This document shows positions 37,450 to 48,191 of a DNA stretch of 64,000 nucleotides, one piece after another. Where the stretch lies: contig OY821740.1 of assembly GCA_963682055.1 (NCBI GenBank), positions 42,676,795 through 42,740,794 on the forward strand, given 5' to 3'. The position numbers and the translations under genes were made by a program. Source of the DNA: Primula veris. Lineage: Eukaryota > Streptophyta > Magnoliopsida > Ericales > Primulaceae. A model generated the notes under the pieces. That model saw only the letters and a program-made list of their open reading frames with translations. It searched no databases and had not been told where the DNA came from. Position 1 is the stretch's first letter. The number at the start of each line of letters is the position of its first letter.

Positions 37450-38439
37450 TTAGTTGCAAGCAGACAAGGGAGCGCCACACAAGCACCGGTTATGAAAATA
37501 AGAAGTCTCGTCAAAGCTCTGGAAATTTCCCCCAGACGGGATCTTGCCACATAGCCTGTTGTAGCTCACGTTGAAGTAGTACACATCACTTAGTGTGCTC
37601 GTTATACTCCCGTAGATTTTGTTATGGTTGAGATCCAAACTCCGAAAGTTTTTCGAGAAAACAGTTTTTGACAAATTAAACTCAAACATATTCCTTGAAA
37701 AAACAGCAATCTGAATAGTTTTATCGGACCCAAAAATGTACGATAGATCCCCTGAGAGCTGGTTCCAAGAGAAATCAAGTTTAGTCGTATTCAGCTTCCC
37801 CATCGATTTAGGAAGAGACCCTGATAGCTGGTTGTGAGAGAGGATAATAGATGGTGTAGCTGGGCCGAAATTCCCAAACGAGGTGGGGATAGTTCCAGTG
37901 AGTTTGTTTCGGCTCAGATCCAAGTAGTCAAGATTCGAGAGCTTAGACAGAGAAGGTGGAATGGAGCCAGTGATGTCATTGAACGATAGATCTATCGATG
38001 TAAGGTTCGTGAGCTTACCAAGAAACGAAGGAACTGGACCAGAAAGATTAGTCCAACTAAGTGTTAGTCGTTTAAGGTAGGTTAGTTTAGTGATAACTTC
38101 GGGTATTCCTCCGGTGAGATTCGTGAGTTTATGAAAAACTAGATTCTCCAGATAAGGCAGGTCACCGACAGCTGGTGGGATTTTGCCCGAGATGTTGCCT
38201 TTGGAAATTGTGAGTGCGTTAACACGATTAGTTTTTCGGTCACAATCAAGAGAGTACCAGTAGCAGCATTCGGTACCTTCGACCCATGAGGCTAAGTGGT
38301 AAGGCTTGCCTAAGGCAGCTTTGATCTTCAAGAGCACTTTGTAATCCTCTTGATTACAACGGAACGAGACGGAAGGTGAAGGGAGAGAGAGGAAGAGGAG
38401 GAGGGAGAGGGTGGCTATGGAAAGGAAAGTTGTGTTCAT
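37450..38439 (-). CDS. PGIP: Polygalacturonase-inhibiting protein, copy C
   Basis: A single exon of 329 residues with an intact signal peptide, LRR array and cap cysteines. Cys63 of the WYCLDC motif is Ser here. By comparison with bean PGIP2, whose N-cap disulfides use the CC pair and the later cysteine, this position is probably not essential. The last residue is Asn where the other copies have Lys. LRR differences include FNDITG, and NTTKLDFSWNQLSG where the other copies have FSRNQ. The downstream flank is the full long form seen in copy A. Confidence 0.94.
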   Translation of the reverse strand: MNTTFLSIATLSLLLFLSLPSPSVSFRCNQEDYKVLLKIKAALGKPYHLASWVEGTECCYWYSLDCDRKTNRVNALTISKGNISGKIPPAVGDLPYLENLVFHKLTNLTGGIPEVITKLTYLKRLTLSWTNLSGPVPSFLGKLTNLTSIDLSFNDITGSIPPSLSKLSNLDYLDLSRNKLTGTIPTSFGNFGPATPSIILSHNQLSGSLPKSMGKLNTTKLDFSWNQLSGDLSYIFGSDKTIQIAVFSRNMFEFNLSKTVFSKNFRSLDLNHNKIYGSITSTLSDVYYFNVSYNRLCGKIPSGGNFQSFDETSYFHNRCLCGAPLSACN

Positions 38440-38490
38440 TTCTGTTGGTTTTTGGTTTTGGATGTGATGTGGTGAATTGGGTGAGGTTTC

Positions 38491-38502
38491 TATTTATATA
38501 AG
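38491..38502 (-). promoter_or_regulatory. TATA box of PGIP copy C
   Basis: The minus strand reads CTTATATAAATA, at the same distance from the ATG as in copies A and D. Confidence 0.65.
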
Positions 38503-38639
38503 CTGTCTAGAGAAAATAATCCCTAATGTATTTTTTAGCGTTTTTTTTTTTTTTTATATGTTTATTTAGGATTGGTTTTGGTTGTACTCAAACATTCAAG
38601 ACAGACTGTCTTGATTTTGTAAGACATCAAAAAACAATC

Positions 38640-39030
38640 CGGTTTGGATCCATTTAATATATTTTTCAGTTCATTAATAGATATTAAATTTTTATTATTT
38701 GACACAACCAAAATAATAGTGTAATAGATTCACGATAGTGTTAATCGTTCGGTATTTATTTTAAAATGCACTATTATTTAGGATGTGTCAACCAATAGTA
38801 TTTTTTAGTTTTAATTTTAAATTAATTTTAGTATACATATTTTTGGGTTTATTAACATGGGTTAGCTTTTTAGTATTTTTTTTGTTTTAATTTTAAATTA
38901 ATTTTAGTGTACATATTTTTGGGTTCATTAATATATGTTAGATTTTTAGTATGTTAATCGTTAGTGTTAATTGTTCGATATTGATCCCAAAACATTAAAA
39001 TAAGAATGTAACATACAAAATAACACATTT
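38640..39030. repeat. AT-rich DNA with internal tandem repeat upstream of PGIP C
   Basis: A unit of roughly 75-80 bp occurs twice at about 38795-38955, with 'ttttaaattaattttagt' and 'acatatttttgggtt' in both. Flanking phrases such as 'ggatccattt' and 'gtgtcaaccaat' resemble DNA at 28960-29300. No coding signal. Confidence 0.6.
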
Positions 39031-39740
39031 TTACCTGAAAAATACACTCAGCATTTTTCAAGCCAGCACAAAGGGATGAGTTTATTTCCTCCGTCTTAGA
39101 CCGATGACTTTTTGCCTTCAATTATTGGTTTGAGTTTGGATGAGATTCAGAAATTTGATGGAACTTTGTCGCATACTTGGATTGCTTATGCAGTTATGAG
39201 TATCTAGACGTGTAAACTTTTAACTGCCATGTTTTCTTTACTCTAAAAGAGGAATGCCATATCTAAAAATAACTTCGATATACTTGAACCTTGCCACCTT
39301 TGGTGAGAGATTTACTTTTACCAAGTTAAAATGAATCATAACCATACTTAAGTGATGGATAGTGTGAATAATTTTGTTGCAAATTTGTAATTCAATCAAA
39401 TAATAATTTTGCTACAAGGACATCTTGAGAAATATTGTTGGCCCAGATAGTGTCTACATATGTCTCTGTTTCTATGTATGCCTTTTCTCTGTTTTGTTGC
39501 CAGCAAAGCTCGGGCGATGCAAATTGGTTTCCAACACAATAGCCACACAATAGATCAAAAACTTAGTTGATTTTATCGTTGCCCATCTTATTATTTGCTT
39601 AGACTTAATAGTTACACAGCTACATACACCAGCTCCACAGCCTATGTAGATTAAGTTCAGGCAATTTCTTATTTAATGACAAATGACAATAAATAATAAG
39701 CCGATTCGGCATGTGGGTTGGCCAAAACAAAAATCTTGAT

Positions 39741-40730
39741 TTACTTGCAAGCAGACAAGGGAGCGCCGCATAAACACTGGTTATGAAAGTAAGAAGTTTC
39801 GTCCAAGCTCTGGAAACTCCCCCCAGTCGGGATCTTGCCACATAGCCTGTTATAGCTCACGTTAAAATTTGACACATCGCCTAGTGTGCTTGGTAAACTC
39901 CCGTAGATCTTGTTATGGTTCAGATCCAAGCTCCGCAAATCTTTCGAGAAAACAGTTTTAGACAAATCAAACTCAAACATATTCCTTGAAAAATCAGCAT
40001 CCTGAATACTTTTATCCGACCCAAAAATGTACGATAAATCCCCTGAGAGTTGGTTCCGAGAGAAGTCAAGTCTAGTCACATTCAGATTCCCCATCGATTT
40101 AGGAAGGGACCCCGATAGCTGGTTGTGAGAGAGGATAATATATTGTGTAGCTGGGCCGAAATTCCCAAACGAGGTGGGGATGGTTCCAGTGAGTTTGTTT
40201 CGGCTCAGATCCAAGTCGTAAAGATTCGGGAGCTTAGACAGAGAAGATGGAATGGGGCCAGTTAGGTCATTGAACGATAAATCTATCGATGTAAGGTTCG
40301 TGAGTTTACCAAGAAACGAAGGAACTGGACCAGAGAGATTATTCCAACTAAGTGTTAGTCGTTTAAGGTAAGTTAGTTTAGTGATAGCTTCGGGTATTCC
40401 TCCTGTGAGATTCGTGAGTTTACGAAAAACTAGCTCCTCGAGATAAGGTAGGTCACCAACAGCTGGCGGGATTTGGCCCGAGATGTTGCCTTGAAAGATT
40501 GTTAGCGAGTTAACACGGTTAGTTTTTCGGTCACAATCAAGACAGTACCAGTAGCAGCATTCGGTACCTTCGACCCATGAGGCTAAGTGGTAAGGATTGC
40601 CTAAAGCAGCTTTGATCTTCAAGAGGACTTTGTAATCCTCTTGATTACAGCGGAACGAGACGGAAGGGGAAGGGAGAGAGAGGAAGAGAAGGAGGGAGAG
40701 GGTGGCTATGGAGAGAAAACTTGTGTTCAT
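39741..40730 (-). CDS. PGIP: Polygalacturonase-inhibiting protein, copy D
   Basis: A single exon of 329 residues with all cap cysteines present. The N-terminal half (signal peptide, NPYHLASW, CCYWYCLDC, IPPAVGDLPYL) follows copies A and C. From the WNNLSG repeat onward it follows copy B almost residue for residue (GNLNVTRLDFS, SIQDADFSRN, FSKDLRSLDL, GGSFQSLDETSYFHNQ), and its 3' flank also matches copy B. This pattern suggests gene conversion or unequal crossing-over. The promoter keeps the TATA element. Confidence 0.95.
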   Translation of the reverse strand: MNTSFLSIATLSLLLFLSLPSPSVSFRCNQEDYKVLLKIKAALGNPYHLASWVEGTECCYWYCLDCDRKTNRVNSLTIFQGNISGQIPPAVGDLPYLEELVFRKLTNLTGGIPEAITKLTYLKRLTLSWNNLSGPVPSFLGKLTNLTSIDLSFNDLTGPIPSSLSKLPNLYDLDLSRNKLTGTIPTSFGNFGPATQYIILSHNQLSGSLPKSMGNLNVTRLDFSRNQLSGDLSYIFGSDKSIQDADFSRNMFEFDLSKTVFSKDLRSLDLNHNKIYGSLPSTLGDVSNFNVSYNRLCGKIPTGGSFQSLDETSYFHNQCLCGAPLSACK

Positions 40731-40780
40731 TTCTGTTGGTTGTTGGTTTTGGATGAGATGTGGTGAATTGGGTGAGGTTT

Positions 40781-40794
40781 CTATTTATATATAG
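40781..40794 (-). promoter_or_regulatory. TATA box of PGIP copy D
   Basis: The minus strand reads CTATATATAAATAG about 55 bases upstream of the ATG, as in copy A. Confidence 0.7.
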
Positions 40795-40999
40795 AAGATC
40801 TTTGTCATAAGTTTGAGAAGATATGCATGACTTGTTTGGTTGCAGCTTTGAAGTTGTTGATTTTGTTTGCTCAAACAAATAGATTGTTCATTTATTTTCC
40901 CAGTGTAAAAGTTCACTTTCTTGGACCAATGACTTTTGCATTCAATTATTGGTTTGGATGAGATTCATATACTTGGTGTAAGTTTCGAATCTTGCGTAC

Positions 41000-43148
41000 T
41001 TGAATTGCTTATGACGTGACTCAATTTTACATTATTTTGCTAAACACCAGCACTTGGTTGAATTTTGTTGCTAATTTCCCTTTATAAATTTATACTCCGT
41101 ATAAGATAAATTTAAAATAATTGAAGTCGGTGGATGAATAATCTCAGTCAATAAAATTTATATCAACTGACCTGGGGTGATTCTTTAAGTACGTGTTTTC
41201 TTTTGTAAACCACTTCTTATGTTATATAACCACTAGCAAGATAACAGTATGAAAACTTGTTAAAAAATGGAATTATATTTCTATCAATCTATAAAATGTA
41301 AAATACTACTAGGTAGGGAAATGATGATTGATCAAGTGTTTGAAGTTTGAACTTTGAACACTTTTTAAGTCGAAGTTGTTGACTTTGGACATACAGGTTT
41401 ACCACAAAAGAGATTTTCAATTTATCTGTCGACAAGGCGAGTGTTAATAACTACATAAACAAGTTAGATTTGCCTTCTTTTTTTTTGGTACTAGCTGGAC
41501 ATTCGATCTTTTAAATAGCGTTATCACTACCGTAGTATTTTTTCGAGAAAAACGCTAAAAGCACAAATAGCGTTGCTACATAGCGCTTTGCAGTGTATTT
41601 TTTTTTTTTTGCTTAAATACATATAAATATAGCATTAAATTCAAAACATCTAATAAAAATTAACTAAATATATATAAAAAGTTGTAACTAATAATCACAA
41701 AATGTCAGAGTATTTACTTTATTTACAAGAGTTTTGGGGTCTGATTCTCTTTAACCTCCAATAATTTCATTAAAATTTTGACCAAAAATTAAATAGCGTA
41801 AATAGCGTTTCTATAGCGCGAATTTAGCGTTTTTCCATCCAAATACTGGTTTATCATAGCGTTTTTCGGCCGAAAAACGTTATTTCGTGAAATATAACGC
41901 AATATAACGCGATTTTTAGAACAATGATTCAAACTACTTCATGTAAAAGAGAATTTGATTACAATTTACAACATTACTATTGAATAATTAGTCCCCAAAA
42001 CTAGATTTATAACTGTCTGCATTAATGATATATTTGAACCTTTAGCACATAGACATTGTTTGGCTGCAATTTCTGATTTAATTATTTGCTGTTTTGCTTA
42101 AAAGAGGAGTTGCAAAACGTGCAATTGGTTGACCATAACAAAACAAAAACAATATTACTGATTTTTTAGGCCTAATATACTAGGAGCTTAAACAGGATGC
42201 CTCGAAATCTCAAACATTCTTTAAGATCTAAAAAAGACGAGCTTTAACCTGCCTAATCAAGAAACACCAACTATGGACTTTACATCCCTAATCCAATCAA
42301 GAATGTTTGAGATTTAACCTCTAAGTACTAGGAGCTCGTCTTTTTTAGGCCTAATCAAGAAACACCAACTATGGACTTTACATCCCTCTCTAACAGATAA
42401 TCCACTTTAACCTGCCTTTGATCCTAGTACTTTTTTTCAGGTTACAGTTTCGCATTGGTTCAATTAAAAACAACCTCCACGACATAGTGCCAATAATAAA
42501 TAGCTAAAATAGCTGCTTATAGCGTAAATAGTATTAATTCACCCCATACCAGCTCTTTCCCGCAATCTGTTCAACATTTTCAAATGAAGTAAATCAAAAT
42601 GAGAAATTCTATTATTTAGACATTTCAAAAACATAAACAGCAATACAGCATTATATCTCGAATTAATCCAAATTGCTAATATTTGATATAACTGGTACTC
42701 AAAAGTTTACATCCCTGCTTACAGAATAAGTCTAACATCGAACAAAAGCAACCAGCCTTATCAACAAAAACTTGAAATACCCGATGCATTACCGATAAGC
42801 TCGACCAGGTATACAAAAATAGTAATTAATTTGCACTTTCCAGCAAATCGCAACCACCAAACTGAACTACCGGTAATGCATCAGATATAAGTCTCTCGTC
42901 CTAATTAGCGAAAGAACATAGAACTTCAAACACTAAACATACATCTACCCCATCAGCAAAGGGCTAAAAGCAAAATACTATACGAGTATATAGTAATGAG
43001 TTCTAGTAAATCAACTGAGGAACCAAGACCAGCAACGTTTAATTGCCCTAAAAACTTTCTCCGATACTCATATAAGGACTTCGAGATACAAGTCCACCCT
43101 AAACTAACCAGTCACTCTTCTAAGAACAAAAGAAATTGTTCAATGGAA
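41000..43148. other. Intergenic DNA with unusual repeats
   Basis: No gene. About 41500-41910 holds at least eight TAGCG-centred motifs. About 42168-42400 holds a rearranged block with direct and inverted repeats. The right end is the 3' flank of the OSD1/UVI4-type gene. Confidence 0.6.
42168..42400. repeat. Compound direct and inverted repeat block
   Basis: A 39-bp perfect direct repeat starts at 42251 and 42349. Two perfect inverted pairs overlie it: 42204-42220 with 42299-42315, and 42227-42242 with 42333-42348. The inverted segments are in changed order, which suggests template switching during replication or repair. Confidence 0.8.
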
Positions 43149-45813
43149 TCACCTCATCGACATCAAGGTTTTGATCTTTTTCTCCCTTACAGCTCTCTTT
43201 GCACTTGGGGTATGCTTCATTTTCTCTAACTCCTCCATCACTGCTTTCCCCACTACGTCAATTGAGTTTTGGAGCTTCTTCAGTGGGGTAAGAGAATCTG
43301 AGTTTTCTCCCTCTACCTTCTGGTTAGCGATATTTCGTAAAATCTTGGCCACAGAAGGCGGGCATTTTTTGGCAGCTGCATAGTTGAAAGATCTCATAGT
43401 AGTTCGCTTGGTTTGAACATTGGGCGTAAATTCAGCATAAGGTTCCTGAACTATCTGCCTTTGAGGAGGTGCTGGGGTCTGCAGTTGAAGACCCTCCTCC
43501 TCCCTCAATCTCTCTCTTCTCCTTTCCATAGCCTATTCAAAAATTAGTCAACGATTAGATCCATCGAGTTGATGTGATCAAGATGACACAGAATGAAATT
43601 TCAAATCAAAGTAGAAAAATCAAAATAGAATTTTAAAAAATAAGCTGTGCACAATGAAGCCTCTAAGCAAAGGCCAGCATGAATTCTGTATCTGTAGGCA
43701 AAAATTATAAGGAATCTTGCTGAACTCGGTGCAAAGTTTTCTTGTTACAAAATGATTGGACAAACACTTATCATGGGTTTGCTATTATAAAGAAAGAAGC
43801 AAAACACATATATGTCAACCGACTCAACCCAGGACTTATCATTGATCAATGCAAAAGGAGGATTGTAACATGTGATACGACTTGGTTTTTAGCAGCAAAC
43901 ATTCCGTACAGAGAAAATTTCATATGTACATAAGACTTGGTGTACATGAAAGATGATCCTTTATAAAACATTTTAGAGAAGGAACTTGTACTGAAACCCA
44001 ATTGCTTACCAAGCATATATTTACCAATGTACAGCAAGGGAGATGTCTTATTTAAGAAAGTTTAGAGAAGATAATGTAACAGAGGCACAAATATAATGTG
44101 TTTACACATCAGGCAGAATGTTAGCCTACCAGCAAATGTTGTCAAAGAGAAAACACTTGACCAAAAAAGTGGGTAAGTAATAGTAAGTATGTGGATCTGA
44201 ACCTGGTTCATATAAAGTAAAAGAAAATACCAATGATCAACCTGTTTTAAAAATAATACAGACCTCCCACAACTAAATTCTAAACAACCGCAACATCATC
44301 TAAAGTTTGTTCGAGTATCTGTACAGTAAAACGTTATAACACTTTATTTATTTAAGGTCTTATTGCCATCAACTTAAGCACTTCTCCATATCGAGTGATA
44401 TCATATACGATCATATTAGAAAAAGGCTATGGACATGAATAAAATCTATCTAATTACCAAACAATCAATTATTCTGACATTTCAAACTTTATTCTGAATT
44501 AGTGTGAGACTTCAATCAGAAAAGCACCAAGAAAGTAAGAACAACATAGTTTGGAGATATTCAACTTTCCTACTTACCAATACATGAAACCAGAAAGAAT
44601 ATTAAGATCTAGTAGCAGTCTATTAAGAAACAATTAGTTAAAGCATCATACTGAAAATATAAAGCTTCTAGAATTCTACCAACTAAAGCAGAAACAAAAT
44701 TTTACAATTGTAAGTGTACAGCTTAAAGTTATCTTCAGTCCGCTCATCAATTATTCATCAAAATATGATCAATAAAAATCCTCAAAATTCAACAAGAGTT
44801 CTTCGATAGACACAAATTAATAAAAAGAAAAAAGGTATAACCAGAAGATATCAAGAATCTACTTGCATTGATTAGAACCTTTTATAGGCAAGCACTACAT
44901 TATCTAAGTTTTTATCAAAGCAGTTAAGAGAAACATTTTCTAAATCTTCCCTATGCCATGTGAAATGATGACAGACGATAAAAAAAAGTTAACAGGGATA
45001 CCTTCCAAGTAAACAATACAGACATGGATAAATTCACTAAATGATCAACAATAACAATCCCGTCTTATATCCAACTTGATCCCACACTAGAACGAATTTA
45101 AAACTTCTTTACCGTAGGCAAAGGGAAAATAAGAATAACAAGGTTAATAATTAATTCTACTGACTTACTATTACATGAAACAGAGAGGAATTAAGTCCAC
45201 TCAACTCATGTAAATTCTTGTAACAGTCTTGTTAAAAATAATCCTTTAAAGAATTTTACTGAAAATCAAAACCTTCAAGAATCTAACCTACCAAGAATCT
45301 ATACCATTAACTATCATTTCCCTCCTAATGATATCCCCGTAAATCATACAGACAACTAAATATATAGACTACGGAATACAGTCGATCCAGATAACAAAGC
45401 ATAATCCAAAATATAAACATATAAGTAGAAAAAAATTAATGAAGAATCATTACCCTTGTGACAACAGTAATATCCCTTAAGGGCGCTCTCGGATACCAAG
45501 AAGGCAAGGGTGTCCCACGGCCTCGGCCCCTTCGAACCCCACCTGGACGAACATTTTCAGTACCACGTCTGATTAGATTTCTTGGTGTTCCAAAATTAGC
45601 CCTCCCAACTCCACGGCCTATAGGTGCTGCAACTCCCAAAGGACCTTGAATACCTGTCATCGGTGTTGCCCCCCACCTGAAAGGAGTCAATGGAGAATTT
45701 CCTCCTTCTGCCTCATCAGAAAATATGTCTAGCGCCCGTATATGTCTCCTGCGGCGGGTAAAATTCAATGCGATCTCTTCAGGCCTAGACAATCTGTCCC
45801 TTGACTCTGGCAT
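43149..45813 (-). CDS. OSD1/UVI4: OSD1/UVI4-family APC/C inhibitor, two exons
   Basis: Exon 1 is 45813-45454 and exon 2 is 43532-43149, joined in phase 0 across a 1.9-kb GT-AG intron, giving 247 residues against about 240-260 in the family. The family marks are all visible: start MPESRDR; a GTEN box at residues 84-87; an Arg/Gly stretch; the destruction box RAPLRDI at 109-115 (RxxLxxI); CPPSVAKIL and TPLKKLQNSIDVV in the second half; and the terminal Met-Arg tail MSMR. These plant proteins bind APC/C activators and restrain cyclin degradation. OSD1/GIG1 is needed for entry into meiosis II, and UVI4/POLYCHOME limits endoreduplication. I cannot say which paralogue this is. The upstream region has three related units with GGGCGG cores. 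Confidence 0.93.
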
Positions 45814-47657
45814 TCTGGTTAGATTAATTAAATTAGTAAAGTGGGAAATTTAAGAAAAAAGTAGTAACATAAAATCTATACATTCTGTACTTTTGTTTTA
45901 TGAGTTAGCGGAGCATGTCAAACTACCCTAAACTCCGATTACACCATCCAAACAAGTTAACTATAAACTCAAAGATTAAAACCCATTGTTCAACTTTTAA
46001 TTGGGGAAAATGGAAATAACTTAGAAACAATTCAAATAAAGGCCAATAGCTTAAAGACAAAGTACTTAATACTCCTATATATTTATAAAATGGCATTTTC
46101 TGTAAACAAAACAAAATTCAAGTTATGCAATTAGATAATAATGAATCAATCTCCTTGAATTGACTGATTTGGACACATCAAACAGAAAGTCTAATTTGTT
46201 GATTTAAGTATCCATAATAAAGACGAACTACTCGAATTAATAACAAATTTAAATATGCTTTCATAACTATTAACTAGCACAAAAGGTAAAATCAGATCAA
46301 TCAAGAACATGATCATTTCTGTAAAAGTCAAAAAGTTTACACATCTATTCTGTATTCAAAGAACATCCTAAAACAAATCTTCCACATGTACAATTGAGTT
46401 TCCCAAACTGAAAAGGATACATACCATATAATAACTATAATTAAAAAAATTTAAGATTAGCTGCAATTAAACCTTCAAATAAACTAATCATGGTTAAATC
46501 TTTTTGGAAGAATTATTCCCTTTTTCTCCAATCCAAAATTGGGGTTTTCAATAAATATTTCCAGTTAGCAGATTCTAAAATTACAAACCAAATAATACAA
46601 ATAAAAAAAGACATCAAAACTGTAAAAAGACATCAAGAAAATGAGTATAATTGATAACCAACTAATAAGAGAATAAAAATGAGAAATCTTACTTTATATA
46701 ATAGAGAATGTAAGGGAAACCAATCAAGATAATAGGAAAGTGGGAAAAATAATTCAAAGTTTTTAATAGTGAAATTTTGGGCGGTATATATCTTTAGAGA
46801 ATTTGAGTGTCAATTTCTTTTTTTTAGATTAACTGCAATTAAACCTTCAAATAAACAAACCAACAACTAATGATTAAATCCTTTTTTTTAAAATTAATCT
46901 CTTTATTTCAAAACCCAAAACCTAAATAGAGGTTTTGGCTAGATATTTCCAGTTAGCAGAATCTAAAATTACTGTTCAAACAACAACAACAATAATAATG
47001 AGTCATAAACAATTAAAATCAATAAAATGAGTATAGTTGACAACCAATTAAAAAGATAATATAAATGGGGAAAATAATTCAAAAAATTTAACTGTGAAAT
47101 TAAGGGCGGTTTATATATAGGAGAATATTTCCAAACCAAATTAGGGGATATAGCTAAATAATTGCAACTTTTTCGAACATTTAATCTCTTTTTCTCCAAA
47201 CCAAATTAGGGGATATAGCTAAATATTTCCAACTAGCAGATTCCAAAATTACTGTTCAAAGAATAATAAAAATCAAACAATTGTAATAAAAAAAAATGAG
47301 TATAGTTGATAGATAACAACAAATTAAAAAGGAGAAAATAAAAATGAGAAATCTCACTTTGGCTAGTGTTTGAGTTGAGACTTGAGAGATCTATTTTCAA
47401 TTGAATATATTAAAATAAGGGCGGCTTATCTACTGGTATATTTATAGAGAAAAATGAAAATAAAGGCGGAAAATGAGAAAAAATAAAAATAATTCAAAGT
47501 GTAACGTTGGGCGGTATCTTAGAGAATTTGAGTTTCAAATTTTTTTGACTTTGACGTTCTCGCACGTGACCAATACACGTGAGTATCTATGTCCATCCGG
47601 TTCGAGTTCTTAAAAGCCATAATTACTGCATAAGCCTGTTTGTTAACTAAACTGAAT
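45814..47657. other. Upstream region of the OSD1/UVI4-type gene
   Basis: No other gene. 46440-47540 is a diverged tandem repeat (listed separately). TATA-like and A/T-rich tracts are abundant; the transcription start could be near the ATG or more than 1 kb upstream with a leader intron. Confidence 0.5.
46440..47540. repeat. Three diverged promoter-side repeat units
   Basis: The units begin near 46440, 46829 and 47160 and share the same order of blocks: 'ctgcaattaaaccttcaaat' (first two), an A/T stretch with 'ttagcaga(t/a)tc', an AATGAGTATA(A/G)TTGA block (all three), and a GGGCGG core followed by 'agagaatttgag'. GGGCGG occurs at 46779, 47104, 47419 and 47509, with AAAGGCGGAAAA near 47463. 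Confidence 0.75.
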
Positions 47658-47660
47658 ATA

Positions 47661-47858
47661 CACTACAAAATAATATTTAATTTAGTGATAGTCAAAAACT
47701 AAGTTGTCATAAACTTGTCGCTAATTTAAAAAACTGTCACAAATCTATCGCAAATTGACTAAACTGTCACAAAGCCGTCACAAAAACCGTCGATAATAAG
47801 CTCGTAACAAAAAATACCATCACTAATCCCGTCGCTATTTGGGTATTTTTGTGTAGTG
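47661..47858. mobile_element. CACTA-type MITE, 198 bp
   Basis: It starts CACTACAAAATAA and ends TATTTTTGTGTAGTG, imperfect inverted CACTA termini. It is flanked by a 3-bp ATA duplication at 47658-47660 and 47859-47861, as expected for CACTA (En/Spm) elements. The interior repeats ACTGTCACAAA-type phrases. Nonautonomous, with no ORF. Confidence 0.85.
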
Positions 47859-48191
47859 ATATATATAGTAAAATTACACGCGTTGTGTGTGTAACGCGTA
47901 ATGGTATAAATCTTGTAATATATTTTATTTTTAACATAATATTCAGATTTTGTATCATTTATTATAGTTATGCAGTTTAAAACGAATTGTTAATTAATTT
48001 AGCTTACATTCGTAATTAGTAAAATATAGTGAGGGCAATTTGTTAATTAATTAGATTAACTATATTGATAATTATTAAAACATAGTGAGAGTATTTTTGA
48101 AAAAATTTGACAAAATTGGACAGGCTCATTTCTCTTGAGTTGACTTATTATAATAGAATAATATATTTTTCTATTTTTAATGGACATATAG

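Larger units (their letters stand above)
30300..41000. repeat. Tandem segmental array of PGIP units A to D
   Basis: Four minus-strand PGIP genes each carry related 3' flanks (AATAATAAGCC-type blocks just past the stop) and 5' flanks ('gatgagatgtggtgaattgg' upstream of the ATG, and a 'tttgagtttggatgagattc' block further out near 33175, 36131, 39132 and 40950). Gene-to-gene spacing is about 3.4, 2.7 and 2.3 kb. Unit D lacks the outer 3' blocks seen in A to C. Confidence 0.85.

Noticed and set aside
37450..38439. Loss of function of PGIP copy C through Cys63 to Ser
   Set aside because: By comparison with bean PGIP2, the disulfide cysteines are the CC pair and Cys66, which are all kept.
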